DNA of 64,000 nt, from assembly GCA_017643925.1 (NCBI GenBank), contig JAEPML010000003.1, positions 372,001-436,000 of the forward strand, in the 5' to 3' direction. The position numbers and the translations under genes were made by a program. The notes below the pieces were generated by a model. It was not told the DNA's origin. It worked only from the letters and a program-made list of their open reading frames with translations, and ran no database searches. Shown here piece by piece: positions 11,500 to 19,606 of the stretch. Origin of the DNA: Roseibium sp. Its GTDB lineage: Bacteria; Pseudomonadota; Alphaproteobacteria; Rhizobiales; Stappiaceae. How positions within the stretch are numbered: position 1 is the stretch's first letter; every line of letters starts with the position of its first letter.

Positions 11500-13608
11500 T
11501 CAGAGCGCTTGCTTGACGCCTTCCAAAGGTTCCGGCGTGCCATAGAGGAAACCCTGCGCCGCATCGACGTCAAGGCGACGGAGCGCCTCGGCTTCGCTTT
11601 CCTGCGTGACATGTTTGGCGACACACCTGATGTTCAAGTCATGCGCCGTGTTCACCATTCCCTGCAAGATCGTGGCCCGCGCCGCGCTGTCTGCAATCTG
11701 CTGCGTCAGGCCTGCCTCGAACTTCAGCCAGGTGATCGGCATGTCGATGAGCCGCGACAGAACCGGCCAATGCCCCCCGAAATCATCCAGCGCCGTTTGA
11801 CAGCCGAGATCGGACGCAAGCCTGAAGAAACCCTCCACTGTTCCCGGTTCTCTCAGGAAATCCCGTTCCGAGATTTCAAAACACAAGCGTGAAGCCAGTG
11901 ACCGGTTGTCTGACAGGCGATGATAAAGCGTGTCCCTGAAGTCCGGCTCCCGCGCCGAGTAGGCGGACACATTCATGGCGACGAACCCAGGTTCATTGCA
12001 CTGCGCCACAGCCTCCATGACCCTTTCAAGCGTCCAGGCATCGAGCTGCGCAATGAACCCGCAGCGTTCGGCCGCCGATATCCAGGCGCGTGATGAAACG
12101 CCCCCCTCGCCTTGCGTCCGCAGACGCGCAAGCACTTCAATTCCGCAGGTTGTCTCCTGCCTGAGACTTCGGATCGGCATGGAAAAGAGCACAAGATCGT
12201 TGTTGCTGAAATCCAGCGGATCGGTGCCTTCTGTCAGATTTGATGCGGCAACCCGGAAATCCAGGGACTGCACGGTCTGAACCTGGACAGACCTGCCGCC
12301 GACACGTTTACCCCGAAGACAGGCACGATCGGCAAGCCCCAGAAGGGCGGCCGCGTTGAGGGTCCCGGCCGATTGATCACTTGCAACAAATGCGACGCCG
12401 ATCGAACCGCCGATCGTGAAGACACGGTCTGCAACATCGAGCCGGATACGATCGAAACTCGCCAGGATCTGCTGCGCCGTTTCCAGCGCGGCCTCTTCGT
12501 TTGCGACCGGAAGCATGCAGGCAAATTCGTCACCGCCAATGCGTGCCGCCGTTCCAAATTCTCCCAGGGTCAGGCGCAGACAGTCAGCTACGCGCAGGAG
12601 CATTTCGTCGCCGGCATCATGTCCGCCGTGATCGTTGACCTTCTTGAACTCGTCCAGGTCGACGTAGAAGACGGCAAGCCCGGTCTCGCTATCAGCTTCA
12701 AGCCGCTTCATTTCCCGTGTCAAAGACCGTTCGAAGGCCCGCCGGTTCTCGAGCCCGGTCAGCGGGTCCTGATACGCCAGGCGACGGTTCTCGGAAGCTT
12801 CCTCCGGGCATTCCATTTCCCGGCGGATAATGGCCAGTTCACCCCTGCGGGCATCCGCACGGCTTGCGCTTCCTGCGAGCGGAACCAGCCGGATCTCAGA
12901 AACTTTCCGCTCCGATGCGCAAACCAGGCCCGCGCAATCTTCACACTCGGAAATATGGATCGTGGCCGGTCGGGTGCCATCGAGCGCTGCGAGACGATCC
13001 ACCAATGCGGCCATGTCCTGCCTGCTGCCGACAACCTCCAGCAACATGATGGCCTTCTCCTCGTGACTTTCAGTACCATCGAACAAAAGGACATCGTCGG
13101 GGAACGATCTGAGAAACACCGCAGGTTCGAACTGAACGTCGGAATGAGCGGCGCGCCTGTCATCCTCGGGTGCTGCGTCTGGAAACAGCTTCAACGGCGC
13201 GTTGTCTTCTTCGAACTGGACCAGCACCGCAAGACGCTCGCCACCAAGGGATACAGGCGACGTGCAACTCATCTGGTTGCTGAACCGGGCACCGGAGCGC
13301 AGGGTGATGGCACCGCTCACTTCCGAGGGAACACCAGAAAACGCAGTGGCCAGGACCCGCTGGCATCTTTTCCAGCTCTCCGGTGACAGCACGTCCTCAA
13401 GTCCTGAAGGGACCGAAGGAGTTTCGCACCATAAGCAGGCTGCTTCAAACCTCTCGTTGCAGGCAAGAACCTGGCCGTCCGCCGCGACATAGGCGGCACT
13501 GGCAGGCAATACTTCCAGGAGAGACCTGTAAAAACCCGCAAGCACACTTGAATCAGAACGACCGGATTTCTCCCGTCGGCTGCGATGAAACCGATGGCTG
13601 ACCTGCAC
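11500..13608 (-). CDS. PAS-GGDEF-EAL protein: probable diguanylate cyclase with a degenerate EAL domain
   Basis: 702 residues from a GTG at 13608. The N-terminal third is PAS-like ('VLPASAAYVAADGQVLACNERFE'), with a second less clear sensor region. The GGDEF domain is intact: 'DPLTGLENRRAF', 'YVDLDEFKKVND' and GGDEF at residues 358-362. There is no RxxD inhibitory site just before it. The EAL domain has EVL at 491-493, Asn in 'MNVSAYS', 'FEISERD', the DDFG pair at 608-609 and Lys629. The catalytic 'AEGVE'-type glutamate is replaced by Lys665 ('VAKHVT'), and the Asp of 'KID' is Glu. I infer cyclic-di-GMP synthesis and no hydrolysis; the EAL may only sense or bind. No transmembrane segment was seen. 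Confidence 0.85.
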   Translation of the reverse strand: MQVSHRFHRSRREKSGRSDSSVLAGFYRSLLEVLPASAAYVAADGQVLACNERFEAACLWCETPSVPSGLEDVLSPESWKRCQRVLATAFSGVPSEVSGAITLRSGARFSNQMSCTSPVSLGGERLAVLVQFEEDNAPLKLFPDAAPEDDRRAAHSDVQFEPAVFLRSFPDDVLLFDGTESHEEKAIMLLEVVGSRQDMAALVDRLAALDGTRPATIHISECEDCAGLVCASERKVSEIRLVPLAGSASRADARRGELAIIRREMECPEEASENRRLAYQDPLTGLENRRAFERSLTREMKRLEADSETGLAVFYVDLDEFKKVNDHGGHDAGDEMLLRVADCLRLTLGEFGTAARIGGDEFACMLPVANEEAALETAQQILASFDRIRLDVADRVFTIGGSIGVAFVASDQSAGTLNAAALLGLADRACLRGKRVGGRSVQVQTVQSLDFRVAASNLTEGTDPLDFSNNDLVLFSMPIRSLRQETTCGIEVLARLRTQGEGGVSSRAWISAAERCGFIAQLDAWTLERVMEAVAQCNEPGFVAMNVSAYSAREPDFRDTLYHRLSDNRSLASRLCFEISERDFLREPGTVEGFFRLASDLGCQTALDDFGGHWPVLSRLIDMPITWLKFEAGLTQQIADSAARATILQGMVNTAHDLNIRCVAKHVTQESEAEALRRLDVDAAQGFLYGTPEPLEGVKQAL

Positions 13609-13634
13609 CAGAACGACCTTCCAAAACTTTCTGA

Positions 13635-13646
13635 GTTGGCGCCAAC
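13635..13646. promoter_or_regulatory. 12-bp perfect palindrome upstream of the GGDEF gene
   Basis: GTTGGCGCCAAC at 13635-13646, 27 nt before the GTG at 13608 on the minus strand. The position fits an operator over the transcription start. The rest of the 309-bp AT-rich gap (13609-13917) contains TTAA-N6-TTAAC at 13748-13762, one base short of the CtrA spacing, and no gene that I can support. Confidence 0.4.
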
Positions 13647-13917
13647 CTGAAACACTACCGCGCCCAAATCACGAATACATCACTACCATAGTTCTCCTTA
13701 TAATTGCGCTTGATCAAAAATACCCACAACTCAAAAAAATCTCTTGGTTAACTCATTTTAACTTAGATACATCAAATCTATATCAAATTTTATGAAGTTT
13801 TTACTTTGTGAACACGAGGCGCTGACTGCGCCATATTTTCATCACGCGACTGGGATAGGGCGTGGCGATACGGGGCCAGGACCCGGCGATACGGTTTGCT
13901 TTTCAGGCGGAGAACAC

Positions 13918-14334
13918 ATGCACCAGACTATTGGCGGGCGGCTCCTGGCGGGCGCATTCTTGACACTCTTTTCGGCGGCAGTCCCGGTGGGGACATCCCA
14001 CGCGGCAACGGGAAACTTTCAGCAATGCGGGAAGGCATCCTGGTACAAGCTCGGAGGAACGACCGCGAGCGGTGAGAAGGCTGATCCGGGCGGAATGACC
14101 GCTGCTCACAGGACGCTACCCTTTGGCTCCCTTGTGACGGTCACGAATCTGGCCAACGGAAAATCCGTAAAGGTTCGCATCAATGATCGCGGCCCCTATT
14201 CCAAGGGGCGCGTAATCGATGTCACGCTGGCGGCTGCGCGCGAACTTGGTTTCGTGAACAAGGGTGTGACACGCGTGCGGGTGTCGGGAGACGTCACGGG
14301 CGCCAAGAAGGTCAAATCGACTAAATGTCCGTGA
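13918..14334 (+). CDS. RlpA-like septal ring/double-psi beta-barrel protein
   Basis: 138 residues from the ATG at 13918 (MHQTIGGRLL), which has a GGCGGAGA ribosome-binding site. A Sec signal peptide covers about residues 1-29, ending near 'GTSHAATG'; it has no lipobox Cys at the cleavage site, so it is not an obvious lipoprotein. The mature part is one double-psi beta-barrel of RlpA type: 'GKASWYKLGGTTASGE', 'TAAHRTLPFGSLVTVTNL' and 'VKVRINDRGPYSKGRVIDVT'. RlpA proteins act on peptidoglycan glycan strands or bind at the septum. There is no SPOR domain, so this is the short form. A 12-bp hairpin follows immediately. Confidence 0.88.
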   Translation: MHQTIGGRLLAGAFLTLFSAAVPVGTSHAATGNFQQCGKASWYKLGGTTASGEKADPGGMTAAHRTLPFGSLVTVTNLANGKSVKVRINDRGPYSKGRVIDVTLAAARELGFVNKGVTRVRVSGDVTGAKKVKSTKCP

Positions 14335-14345
14335 ACCAAGGTGAA

Positions 14346-14398
14346 TTGGCACTGAAATGTTCAAATGAAGGTCGATTCGCCTTCATTTGAAATGCCAA
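14346..14398 (+). repeat. Long hairpin just after the rlpA-like gene
   Basis: TTCAAATGAAGG (14360-14371) pairs perfectly with CCTTCATTTGAA (14380-14391) around an 8-nt loop. An outer pair TTGGCA (14346-14351) and TGCCAA (14393-14398) can close an internal loop. It begins 11 nt after the stop codon. No T-run follows, so it is more likely an mRNA 3'-end stabiliser or a weak terminator. Confidence 0.6.
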
Positions 14399-14510
14399 AC
14401 GCCAGCGACTTTCTCATCCACCAAGATATTTTCAAATGTTCACATCTGACTCAGTATGAATAACGATCAGTCGCATTCCGGTGAATCAAAAAATAAAATA
14501 TTTTACGGTA

Positions 14511-14597
14511 ATGACTTTTACAAAAGATGCCGCTAAAGTTGCCGCCGTGGTCGATGGGGCCACGTGCACAGTAACTTTTTTCGCGCAGTCATATTGA
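14511..14597 (+). CDS. Possible 28-residue small ORF in front of a strong terminator
   Basis: ATG at 14511 to TGA at 14595-14597 encodes MTFTKDAAKVAAVVDG followed by ATCTVTFFAQSY. The stop codon falls in the loop and 3' arm of the terminator at 14582-14612, as often happens at the end of a short transcript. No clear ribosome-binding site is present (TTACGG only) and the family is unknown. The same interval could instead be the end of a small non-coding RNA. Confidence 0.25.
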   Translation: MTFTKDAAKVAAVVDGATCTVTFFAQSY

Positions 14598-14612
14598 CTG
14601 CGCGTTTTTTTT
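14582..14612 (+). terminator. Strong intrinsic terminator not assigned to any clear gene
   Basis: CGCGCAGTC (14582-14590), loop ATATT, GACTGCGCG (14596-14604), then eight T (14605-14612). It lies 248 nt after the rlpA-like gene and 370 nt before the tRNA. The plus-strand transcript it ends is either a long rlpA 3' UTR or a separate small RNA. From 14613 to about 14916 I see nothing further that I can name. Confidence 0.88.
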
Positions 14613-14916
14613 GAACCGGTTGAATGCCGGGCAAAATCACGATCTGAAATTGCTGATTTCCTTGCCCGCACAGCGCCCGCTTCGGGCCGCCAAAGCCCGC
14701 GTTTTCGCCCGTATCGGGGCTAGGTGACCACCAACAAAACCGCCCCGTGGCGCGGCCGATGTGCGTCGCCCGTGCGCACAGTGCTGTGTGTGCTGGTTCG
14801 GCAAACCGGGAAACACGGAACAACGACCAGCCACAACCCCTCCGCGCAGGAACACCAGCCCCGAAGACCCAAAGGTTCTTCCACCGGCTTTACTTGTCCA
14901 AAAAATCAAAAATCCA

Positions 14917-14945
14917 TTGCCCGATGCCGATGGATCTTGTATCAG
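14917..14945 (+). promoter_or_regulatory. Candidate promoter for tRNA-Arg
   Basis: TTGCCC (14917-14922) and TATCAG (14940-14945) with a 17-nt spacer, about 40 nt before the mature tRNA 5' end. The match is moderate. Confidence 0.4.
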
Positions 14946-14984
14946 ACCCCTCTATCCGCCGGTTTCTTGCGACCGGCCTGACAC

Positions 14985-15061
<77 letters not shown>

Positions 15062-15081
15062 TTTCTCCAAATCAACTTGTG

Positions 15082-17298
15082 TCAGCTGTCCAAGATGCCT
15101 GGAATGTCGTCGAAGTTGATCGGCAGTTTCAGCGCGCGATACCCCGTGGCGTCCCGCAGGGCATTGGCAAGGGCGGGCACCAAAGCGATAATGGGCGCCT
15201 GTCCGACACCGGCTGGCGGTGTCGACCCCTGGTCCACAATGTCGATTTCAAATTGCGGCACATCCGACATGGTTGGAATGGGGTAGTCATCAAAACCGTG
15301 CGCTGACAAGCCACCATCGCCGACCGGCGCCGCCTCCTTCCACAGCTGGCCTATGGCCATCATCGCACATCCTTCGATCTGTGCCCTGATCTGATCCGGG
15401 CTGACGGCCAGACCCACATCCATCACAACGGTGCAGTGCTCCGCGCGAATGCGTCTTCGTTGATGATCAACGGCAACATCAAAGGCTGCGGCCACGTAGC
15501 TGTGCTCCTGGTAGATGCCACAGGCATAGCCGCGCCCGCGGCCTTTCCCTGGCGCCCCTGGGCGCGCGTCACAGATCGTCTTGAGACGGGTCAGGCAATT
15601 CCTGAGCCGTGCCCGCTCCTCCCCCAGGTTTTGCATGCGAAGATCCAGCGGATCCCGTTTGAGCTTCCTCGCCAGCTCATCCATGGCACTCTCGATCGCA
15701 AAATTGTTGGGTGCTGCCCCAAGCGAACGCCATTCGCCAACGTGAAAGGGGAGATCCACATCACTCATTTCGATCCGCCGCGCCCGTGCCGAATAGGGTG
15801 CCTTGAGTTCGCGTGCGGCCCCGAAATCATGCATCACCATGCGCATTCCGGACAAAAGCGGCTGTGGGGCCATGAGCTCGGTCAGCAGGACATAACCGCT
15901 GACGCAGGCGTGCCGCCAATCTGAAATCTGACCGTGAGCATCCGTTCTGATCTGCACGCGGTGAGACGATGGCGGGCGTGTCCGATCCGCGAGAAACTCG
16001 TCCCTGCGGGACCACGTCACCTTGACCGGGCGCTTGACCTCCTGCGCAAGAAGCACGGCCTCGCGCACAACATCATATAGAACACGTCCACCAAATCCGC
16101 CGCCGACACGCATCGCATGCACGGTCACACGATCGGTTGACCAGCCAAGATCGGCCGCTGCCTTCTTCTGGTTGACGAAAATGTCCTGGGTGCCGGTCCA
16201 GATGTCGACAACCTCCTGTCCGTCCCGCTGGCTGAATTCCGCCACAGCCGTTCTTGGCTCCTGCGCTGCATGATGGAGGATGGGCTGGTCAAAACGCAGA
16301 TCCACTGTCCAGTCGCTCGAAAGATCGACGTCCTCGTCCACGAGGGAGTGTTCGAGATCACCCTTGGCAAGCGCCCTGTCGACATCGACACGGTCTGCCA
16401 CTTCTTCGGCAGAAAACCGGCCCGGCCGATCCCATTGCACCTCCAGGCGCTTCAGGGCCTCTTCGAGACTGGCGGGCGTTTCAGCAACCACCCCGACGAG
16501 CCGGCGCGGCTTGTCGATGATCACCTGGATCACCCCTGACACGTCTCCGGCACCCTTGTCGGATACGGCCAAGATCCTTGCATCCGGTGCCGGTGCCTGA
16601 ACTGTCCTTCCATAGACCATATTCGGACGAAGAATATCGCCGGCAAACACGGGCGCACCCATGACGATTTCCCGCGCCTGGATCTGAAGCGCATCATGAC
16701 CCACCTGCCGGTTCTCGTGTGTCGCGTCGAACGTGTAACTGGTGCCCGTCGGCAAGCTTTCTGAGGCAAGTGTCAACTCTTCACCGGCGACAGCATCCGA
16801 ATAGGACAGGAAACGCTTTTCTGGTGCGAAAAAACCGCCCTTCGCGTCTGCAAGCGCAGCCGGTTCGACATCGATAACAGCTGCGGCTTTCCGTCTGAGT
16901 TCTTCACGCAGTCGCGCTGCCGCATCAGCAACCGGCCGCGCATGCAAGGCGATTGCCTGGCTGCCTGTCGTGAAGCGCATATGGGGCACATCCCGTGTGG
17001 AGGGAAAGCTCACCTTTATCTCTGAGCTTTCGACATTGAGCTCTTCTGCCACGATCTGGGCCAGTCCCAATGAAGACCCCTGCCCCATTTCATGGACAGG
17101 GCTCAGCATCGAGATCTGACCGTCCGGGCCGACCGATATCCAGGCAACGCCGTCGATGTCCGGCGTGGCGAGCGAAGGCAGGATCGGGACGAAGTGTCGA
17201 CCGATCACGTAGGTGACAGTCAGGCCCGCCGCAGCGACCCCTGCCCCTTTGAGCAAACTCCGACGCGTGAAACGGCGTTTCGCCTTGACGGTTTTCAT
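15082..17298 (-). CDS. Molybdenum hydroxylase large subunit (isoquinoline 1-oxidoreductase beta / aldehyde dehydrogenase type)
   Basis: 738 residues, xanthine dehydrogenase family, IorB branch. The N-terminus 'RRFTRRSLLKGAGVAAAGL' is a twin-arginine signal, so the enzyme should be exported folded to the periplasm. Molybdopterin-binding segments such as 'PVHEMGQGSSLGLAQIVAEEL', 'FTTGSQA', 'RVGGGFGGRVLYD' and 'EWRSLGAAPNNFAIES' are visible. The late 'GRGYACGIYQEHSYVAAAFDV' block is normal for this branch. The substrate (an N-heterocycle or an aldehyde) cannot be read from sequence. It overlaps the upstream 2Fe-2S subunit gene by 4 nt (ATGA). No FAD subunit is encoded nearby, as in other IorAB systems that pass electrons to a cytochrome. 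Confidence 0.9.
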   Translation of the reverse strand: MKTVKAKRRFTRRSLLKGAGVAAAGLTVTYVIGRHFVPILPSLATPDIDGVAWISVGPDGQISMLSPVHEMGQGSSLGLAQIVAEELNVESSEIKVSFPSTRDVPHMRFTTGSQAIALHARPVADAAARLREELRRKAAAVIDVEPAALADAKGGFFAPEKRFLSYSDAVAGEELTLASESLPTGTSYTFDATHENRQVGHDALQIQAREIVMGAPVFAGDILRPNMVYGRTVQAPAPDARILAVSDKGAGDVSGVIQVIIDKPRRLVGVVAETPASLEEALKRLEVQWDRPGRFSAEEVADRVDVDRALAKGDLEHSLVDEDVDLSSDWTVDLRFDQPILHHAAQEPRTAVAEFSQRDGQEVVDIWTGTQDIFVNQKKAAADLGWSTDRVTVHAMRVGGGFGGRVLYDVVREAVLLAQEVKRPVKVTWSRRDEFLADRTRPPSSHRVQIRTDAHGQISDWRHACVSGYVLLTELMAPQPLLSGMRMVMHDFGAARELKAPYSARARRIEMSDVDLPFHVGEWRSLGAAPNNFAIESAMDELARKLKRDPLDLRMQNLGEERARLRNCLTRLKTICDARPGAPGKGRGRGYACGIYQEHSYVAAAFDVAVDHQRRRIRAEHCTVVMDVGLAVSPDQIRAQIEGCAMMAIGQLWKEAAPVGDGGLSAHGFDDYPIPTMSDVPQFEIDIVDQGSTPPAGVGQAPIIALVPALANALRDATGYRALKLPINFDDIPGILDS

Positions 17299-17765
17299 GA
17301 TTGCCCCCGCAGTTCACGAGCGGCACGCTGAATTGCCTTTTGAACGCGGGCCTGCGTACCGCAGCGGCACAGATTGCGGTTCATGTGTTCGACAATCGCC
17401 TGTTCATCCGGTGCCGGGTTTTCTTTCAGAAGCGCCACAGCCTGCATGATCTGCCCGGCCTGGCAGAATCCACATTGAGCCACGCGCTCATCAAGCCAGG
17501 CCTGCTGCACCGGGTGCAAATCGGCACCGGTGCCAACCAGTCCCTCGATTGTGACGATCTCGAGGGCTTCAGCACCTGACGCTCGCATCTGGCAACTCCG
17601 GACCACGCCCCCCTCGACGTGGACCGTACATGCGCCGCATGCCCCATCTCCGCATCCGAACTTGGTGCCGACGAGACCCAGATGTTCCCGTAAAACTGTC
17701 AGAAGCGTCTCTTTCTTCCACCTGTCCGGAACTTCATGCAGGGATCCGTTCACTCTGAGTTGCAT
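17295..17765 (-). CDS. (2Fe-2S)-binding small subunit of the molybdenum hydroxylase (IorA type)
   Basis: About 156 residues. The plant-type ferredoxin cluster has Cys in 'CGDGACGACTVH', and the second, helical 2Fe-2S domain has 'CGFCQAGQIM' and 'NLCRCGT'. It would relay electrons from the molybdopterin subunit. I prefer the ATG at 17765 (MQLRVNGS), with AGGAGGT about 10 nt upstream; a GTG at 17777 lies inside that ribosome-binding site. The protein has no signal of its own and probably travels with the Tat-signalled large subunit. Confidence 0.92.
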   Translation of the reverse strand: MQLRVNGSLHEVPDRWKKETLLTVLREHLGLVGTKFGCGDGACGACTVHVEGGVVRSCQMRASGAEALEIVTIEGLVGTGADLHPVQQAWLDERVAQCGFCQAGQIMQAVALLKENPAPDEQAIVEHMNRNLCRCGTQARVQKAIQRAARELRGQS

Positions 17766-17794
17766 CTGGGCTACCACCTCCTTGAAAACGAGAG

Positions 17795-17812
17795 GGAAAT
17801 GCGGAGATTTCC
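17795..17812. promoter_or_regulatory. Inverted repeat upstream of the molybdenum hydroxylase operon
   Basis: GGAAAT (17795-17800), 6-nt spacer, ATTTCC (17807-17812), 30 bp before the small-subunit ATG and between the two divergent genes. The size and spacing fit a dimeric regulator site. It does not match the classic CRP (TGTGA-N6-TCACA) or FNR (TTGAT-N4-ATCAA) boxes. Confidence 0.35.
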
Positions 17813-17994
17813 GTTCAATTCCAAAAATTTCACACGCCCGATACCGTGCCGAGCGCGCGCATCCACAGGCGCGCGTTTTTCCCTTTAAAACTGCCGGTTA
17901 TTGTCCGACCATTTGGAAAAATGAAGCCGCCTACCTAAGTAAAAAGGCTCTAGCACGGTCCGACGCCAAACAAATTATCATGGGATAAGAACGA

Positions 17995-18558
17995 ATGAGC
18001 TTTCAGAAAACTCTGTCATCTGCAGGAGTGGATACAAGCTCAATTGAAACTTCTATTGAAACAAGGGACTTTCGGATCGGCGATTACATAATCCGCCAGG
18101 GCGAGTTCAATAAGAATATTTACAAAATCACCGAAGGCCTGATCAAACTGGTATATCTCACCAGCGCCGGCGCGACCTATACCAAGTCATTCATCGATAC
18201 CGGCGGTATTTTTGCCTCGATGACGTGTACGCTTGCTGGCGAGCCTGCGCGGTTTTCGGCCGTCTGCCTGACACCGGTCACCGTTGAGTATCTGCCGAGT
18301 TTCAAGTTTCGGGAACTGACGGAGAATGATCCCCAAATGCTCCGGTTTTCAAACCAGATGTTCCGCCGGCTTGCTTTGAGAAATGAGGAGCGGGAATACG
18401 ATTTTCTCTGCCTGAGCGCGGTGGAGCGCTATGAGAAATTTCTGAGCAACTCGCCTGGCCTCGCACAGCGGCTCACGCAAATTGAGATTGCAGCCTATCT
18501 CGGGATCACGCCGGTTTCGCTCAGCCGTATACGGGCAGGTCGCGCAGGAGCCGCATAG
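17995..18558 (+). CDS. Crp/Fnr-family transcriptional regulator
   Basis: 187 residues, shorter than the usual ~220-240. The cyclic-nucleotide-binding-type barrel covers about residues 20-125 ('FRIGDYIIRQGEFNKNIYKITEGLIKL'). The winged-helix end is 'LTQIEIAAYLGITPVSLSRIRAG', a compact HTH similar to Crp-like proteins that end soon after the recognition helix. No Fnr-type N-terminal cysteine set is present, so an oxygen-sensing cluster is unlikely. It is divergent from the IorAB genes with 229 bp between the starts, so local control of that operon is plausible but unproven. An intrinsic terminator follows. Confidence 0.88.
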   Translation: MSFQKTLSSAGVDTSSIETSIETRDFRIGDYIIRQGEFNKNIYKITEGLIKLVYLTSAGATYTKSFIDTGGIFASMTCTLAGEPARFSAVCLTPVTVEYLPSFKFRELTENDPQMLRFSNQMFRRLALRNEEREYDFLCLSAVERYEKFLSNSPGLAQRLTQIEIAAYLGITPVSLSRIRAGRAGAA

Positions 18559-18585
18559 CCCAAACAAAGAAACCTCAAACAAGAG

Positions 18586-18617
18586 AGGCCGGAACCTGGC
18601 AAAAGTTCCGGCCTTTT
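18586..18617 (+). terminator. Intrinsic terminator between the Crp/Fnr gene and the partner-switch operon
   Basis: AGGCCGGAAC (18586-18595), a 9-nt loop, GTTCCGGCCT (18605-18614), then TTT. It serves the plus-strand Crp/Fnr gene and may act weakly for the minus-strand operon that ends at 18686. Confidence 0.85.
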
Positions 18618-18685
18618 CCGATCAGTTCGGGCGAATGGACAAGCGTGTTCACTGACTGCCCCGGCAGGTGCAGGCAGTTTGTGCC

Positions 18686-19024
18686 TCAGGAGATGGTCAA
18701 TTCAAGCGCGGGATGCAGACGTTGCAGGTTCTTGAGGGACTTGGACTGCCACGGGATCGCCTTTGAGCCGAGAACGCGTACGCCGACGTCGGGCTGTTTC
18801 CGGATCTCGATCGTGAACTTGGCCAGAAGGTTGATGCCGGAGCTGTTCAGAAATTCCAGCCCTGACAGGTCAAGCGTGATGAGTTCGGGTTTCTCCGCCA
18901 GAACTGCATTCATGATTTCCAGAATGGGCGCATAGGCATCGGTTCCCGAAAGCCGCATGGTTCCTTCATAGTGGATTGTCGAACCTTCTGTCCAAACGCG
19001 GTAATCGTTGGTGCCGATTTCCAT
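18686..19024 (-). CDS. STAS-domain regulator (slr1659-like anti-anti-sigma type)
   Basis: 112 residues, one STAS fold. The core reads 'ELITLDLSGLEFLNSSGINLLAKF', where Ser61-Ser62-Gly63 sits at the position phosphorylated in SpoIIAA-type antagonists (DSSG in the classical family, NSSG here). It is the last gene of the minus-strand operon, 33 bp after the HATPase gene. I infer that the HATPase at 19058-19603 phosphorylates Ser61 or Ser62 and that the SpoIIE phosphatase at 19607-22006 removes the phosphate. The downstream target is unknown; no sigma factor lies nearby. Confidence 0.85.
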   Translation of the reverse strand: MEIGTNDYRVWTEGSTIHYEGTMRLSGTDAYAPILEIMNAVLAEKPELITLDLSGLEFLNSSGINLLAKFTIEIRKQPDVGVRVLGSKAIPWQSKSLKNLQRLHPALELTIS

Positions 19025-19057
19025 TTTGGTATTTTCCTCTTGGAATAGGGTCAGCGA

Positions 19058-19603
19058 TCAGGAAAGTCGCAACGCAGCATGTGTGGTTAACTCAACGCCT
19101 TCACTTACACGCCCGGAGACGAAAGACCAGCCCAATTTGGCTTCATAGTCGTTCATCAGTGTAAGAATACCGAGGCCCGAGCCGGAAGCATCCGGGTTGA
19201 GCGCATTTTCCTCAATCCGTTCCAACAGCAACTCGCCGGGGTCACGGGCCAGCAGACCGGTCAGGTGTTCGCGAAATCCTTCCGCGGTCTGCGGGGCAAT
19301 CCGGTTTCGGATCTGAATTTCGAAGGAATTGTTTTCAAGGCTGCTTTCGATCTCGATATCGCCGCCATGACGGAACTTGACCGCGTTCTCGAGGATTTCG
19401 TTGATCATGTAGCTGATGCTGTGACGCGCATCGACCGGATCAACATCCCGGGCACAGGCCCGTGAAAAATAGTCTCCGATGAAATCGGAGGTCACACCGC
19501 AATGGTGCCAGCTGAGCTCCAGAGGCTCGGCCATGAGCTTGAGGCTGAAACGCGTGGCGTTCTCGCCGTTCGAGACAGCCGTGTTGCCAAATTCCTCGAG
19601 CAT
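19058..19603 (-). CDS. HATPase-type regulator, probable serine kinase/anti-sigma-like switch protein (slr1658-like)
   Basis: 181 residues. The C-terminal two-thirds is a GHKL/HATPase fold. Its N-box is 'ISYMINEILENAVKF' (conserved Asn at about 73), and its G-box is 'GSGLGILTLMNDY' (141-153). It has no histidine phosphorylation domain, as expected for SpoIIAB/RsbW-like serine kinases. It lies 3 nt after the phosphatase stop and is followed by the STAS gene, the typical kinase-antagonist pairing. The related protein at 23178-23699 aligns with it along the length but has lost the N-box Asn. Confidence 0.82.
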   Translation of the reverse strand: MLEEFGNTAVSNGENATRFSLKLMAEPLELSWHHCGVTSDFIGDYFSRACARDVDPVDARHSISYMINEILENAVKFRHGGDIEIESSLENNSFEIQIRNRIAPQTAEGFREHLTGLLARDPGELLLERIEENALNPDASGSGLGILTLMNDYEAKLGWSFVSGRVSEGVELTTHAALRLS

Positions 19604-19606
19604 GAA

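Noticed and set aside
13748..13762. CtrA binding site upstream of the rlpA-like gene
   Set aside because: The half-sites TTAA and TTAAC are separated by 6 nt, not the 7 nt of the CtrA consensus, and the region is AT-rich enough for chance matches.
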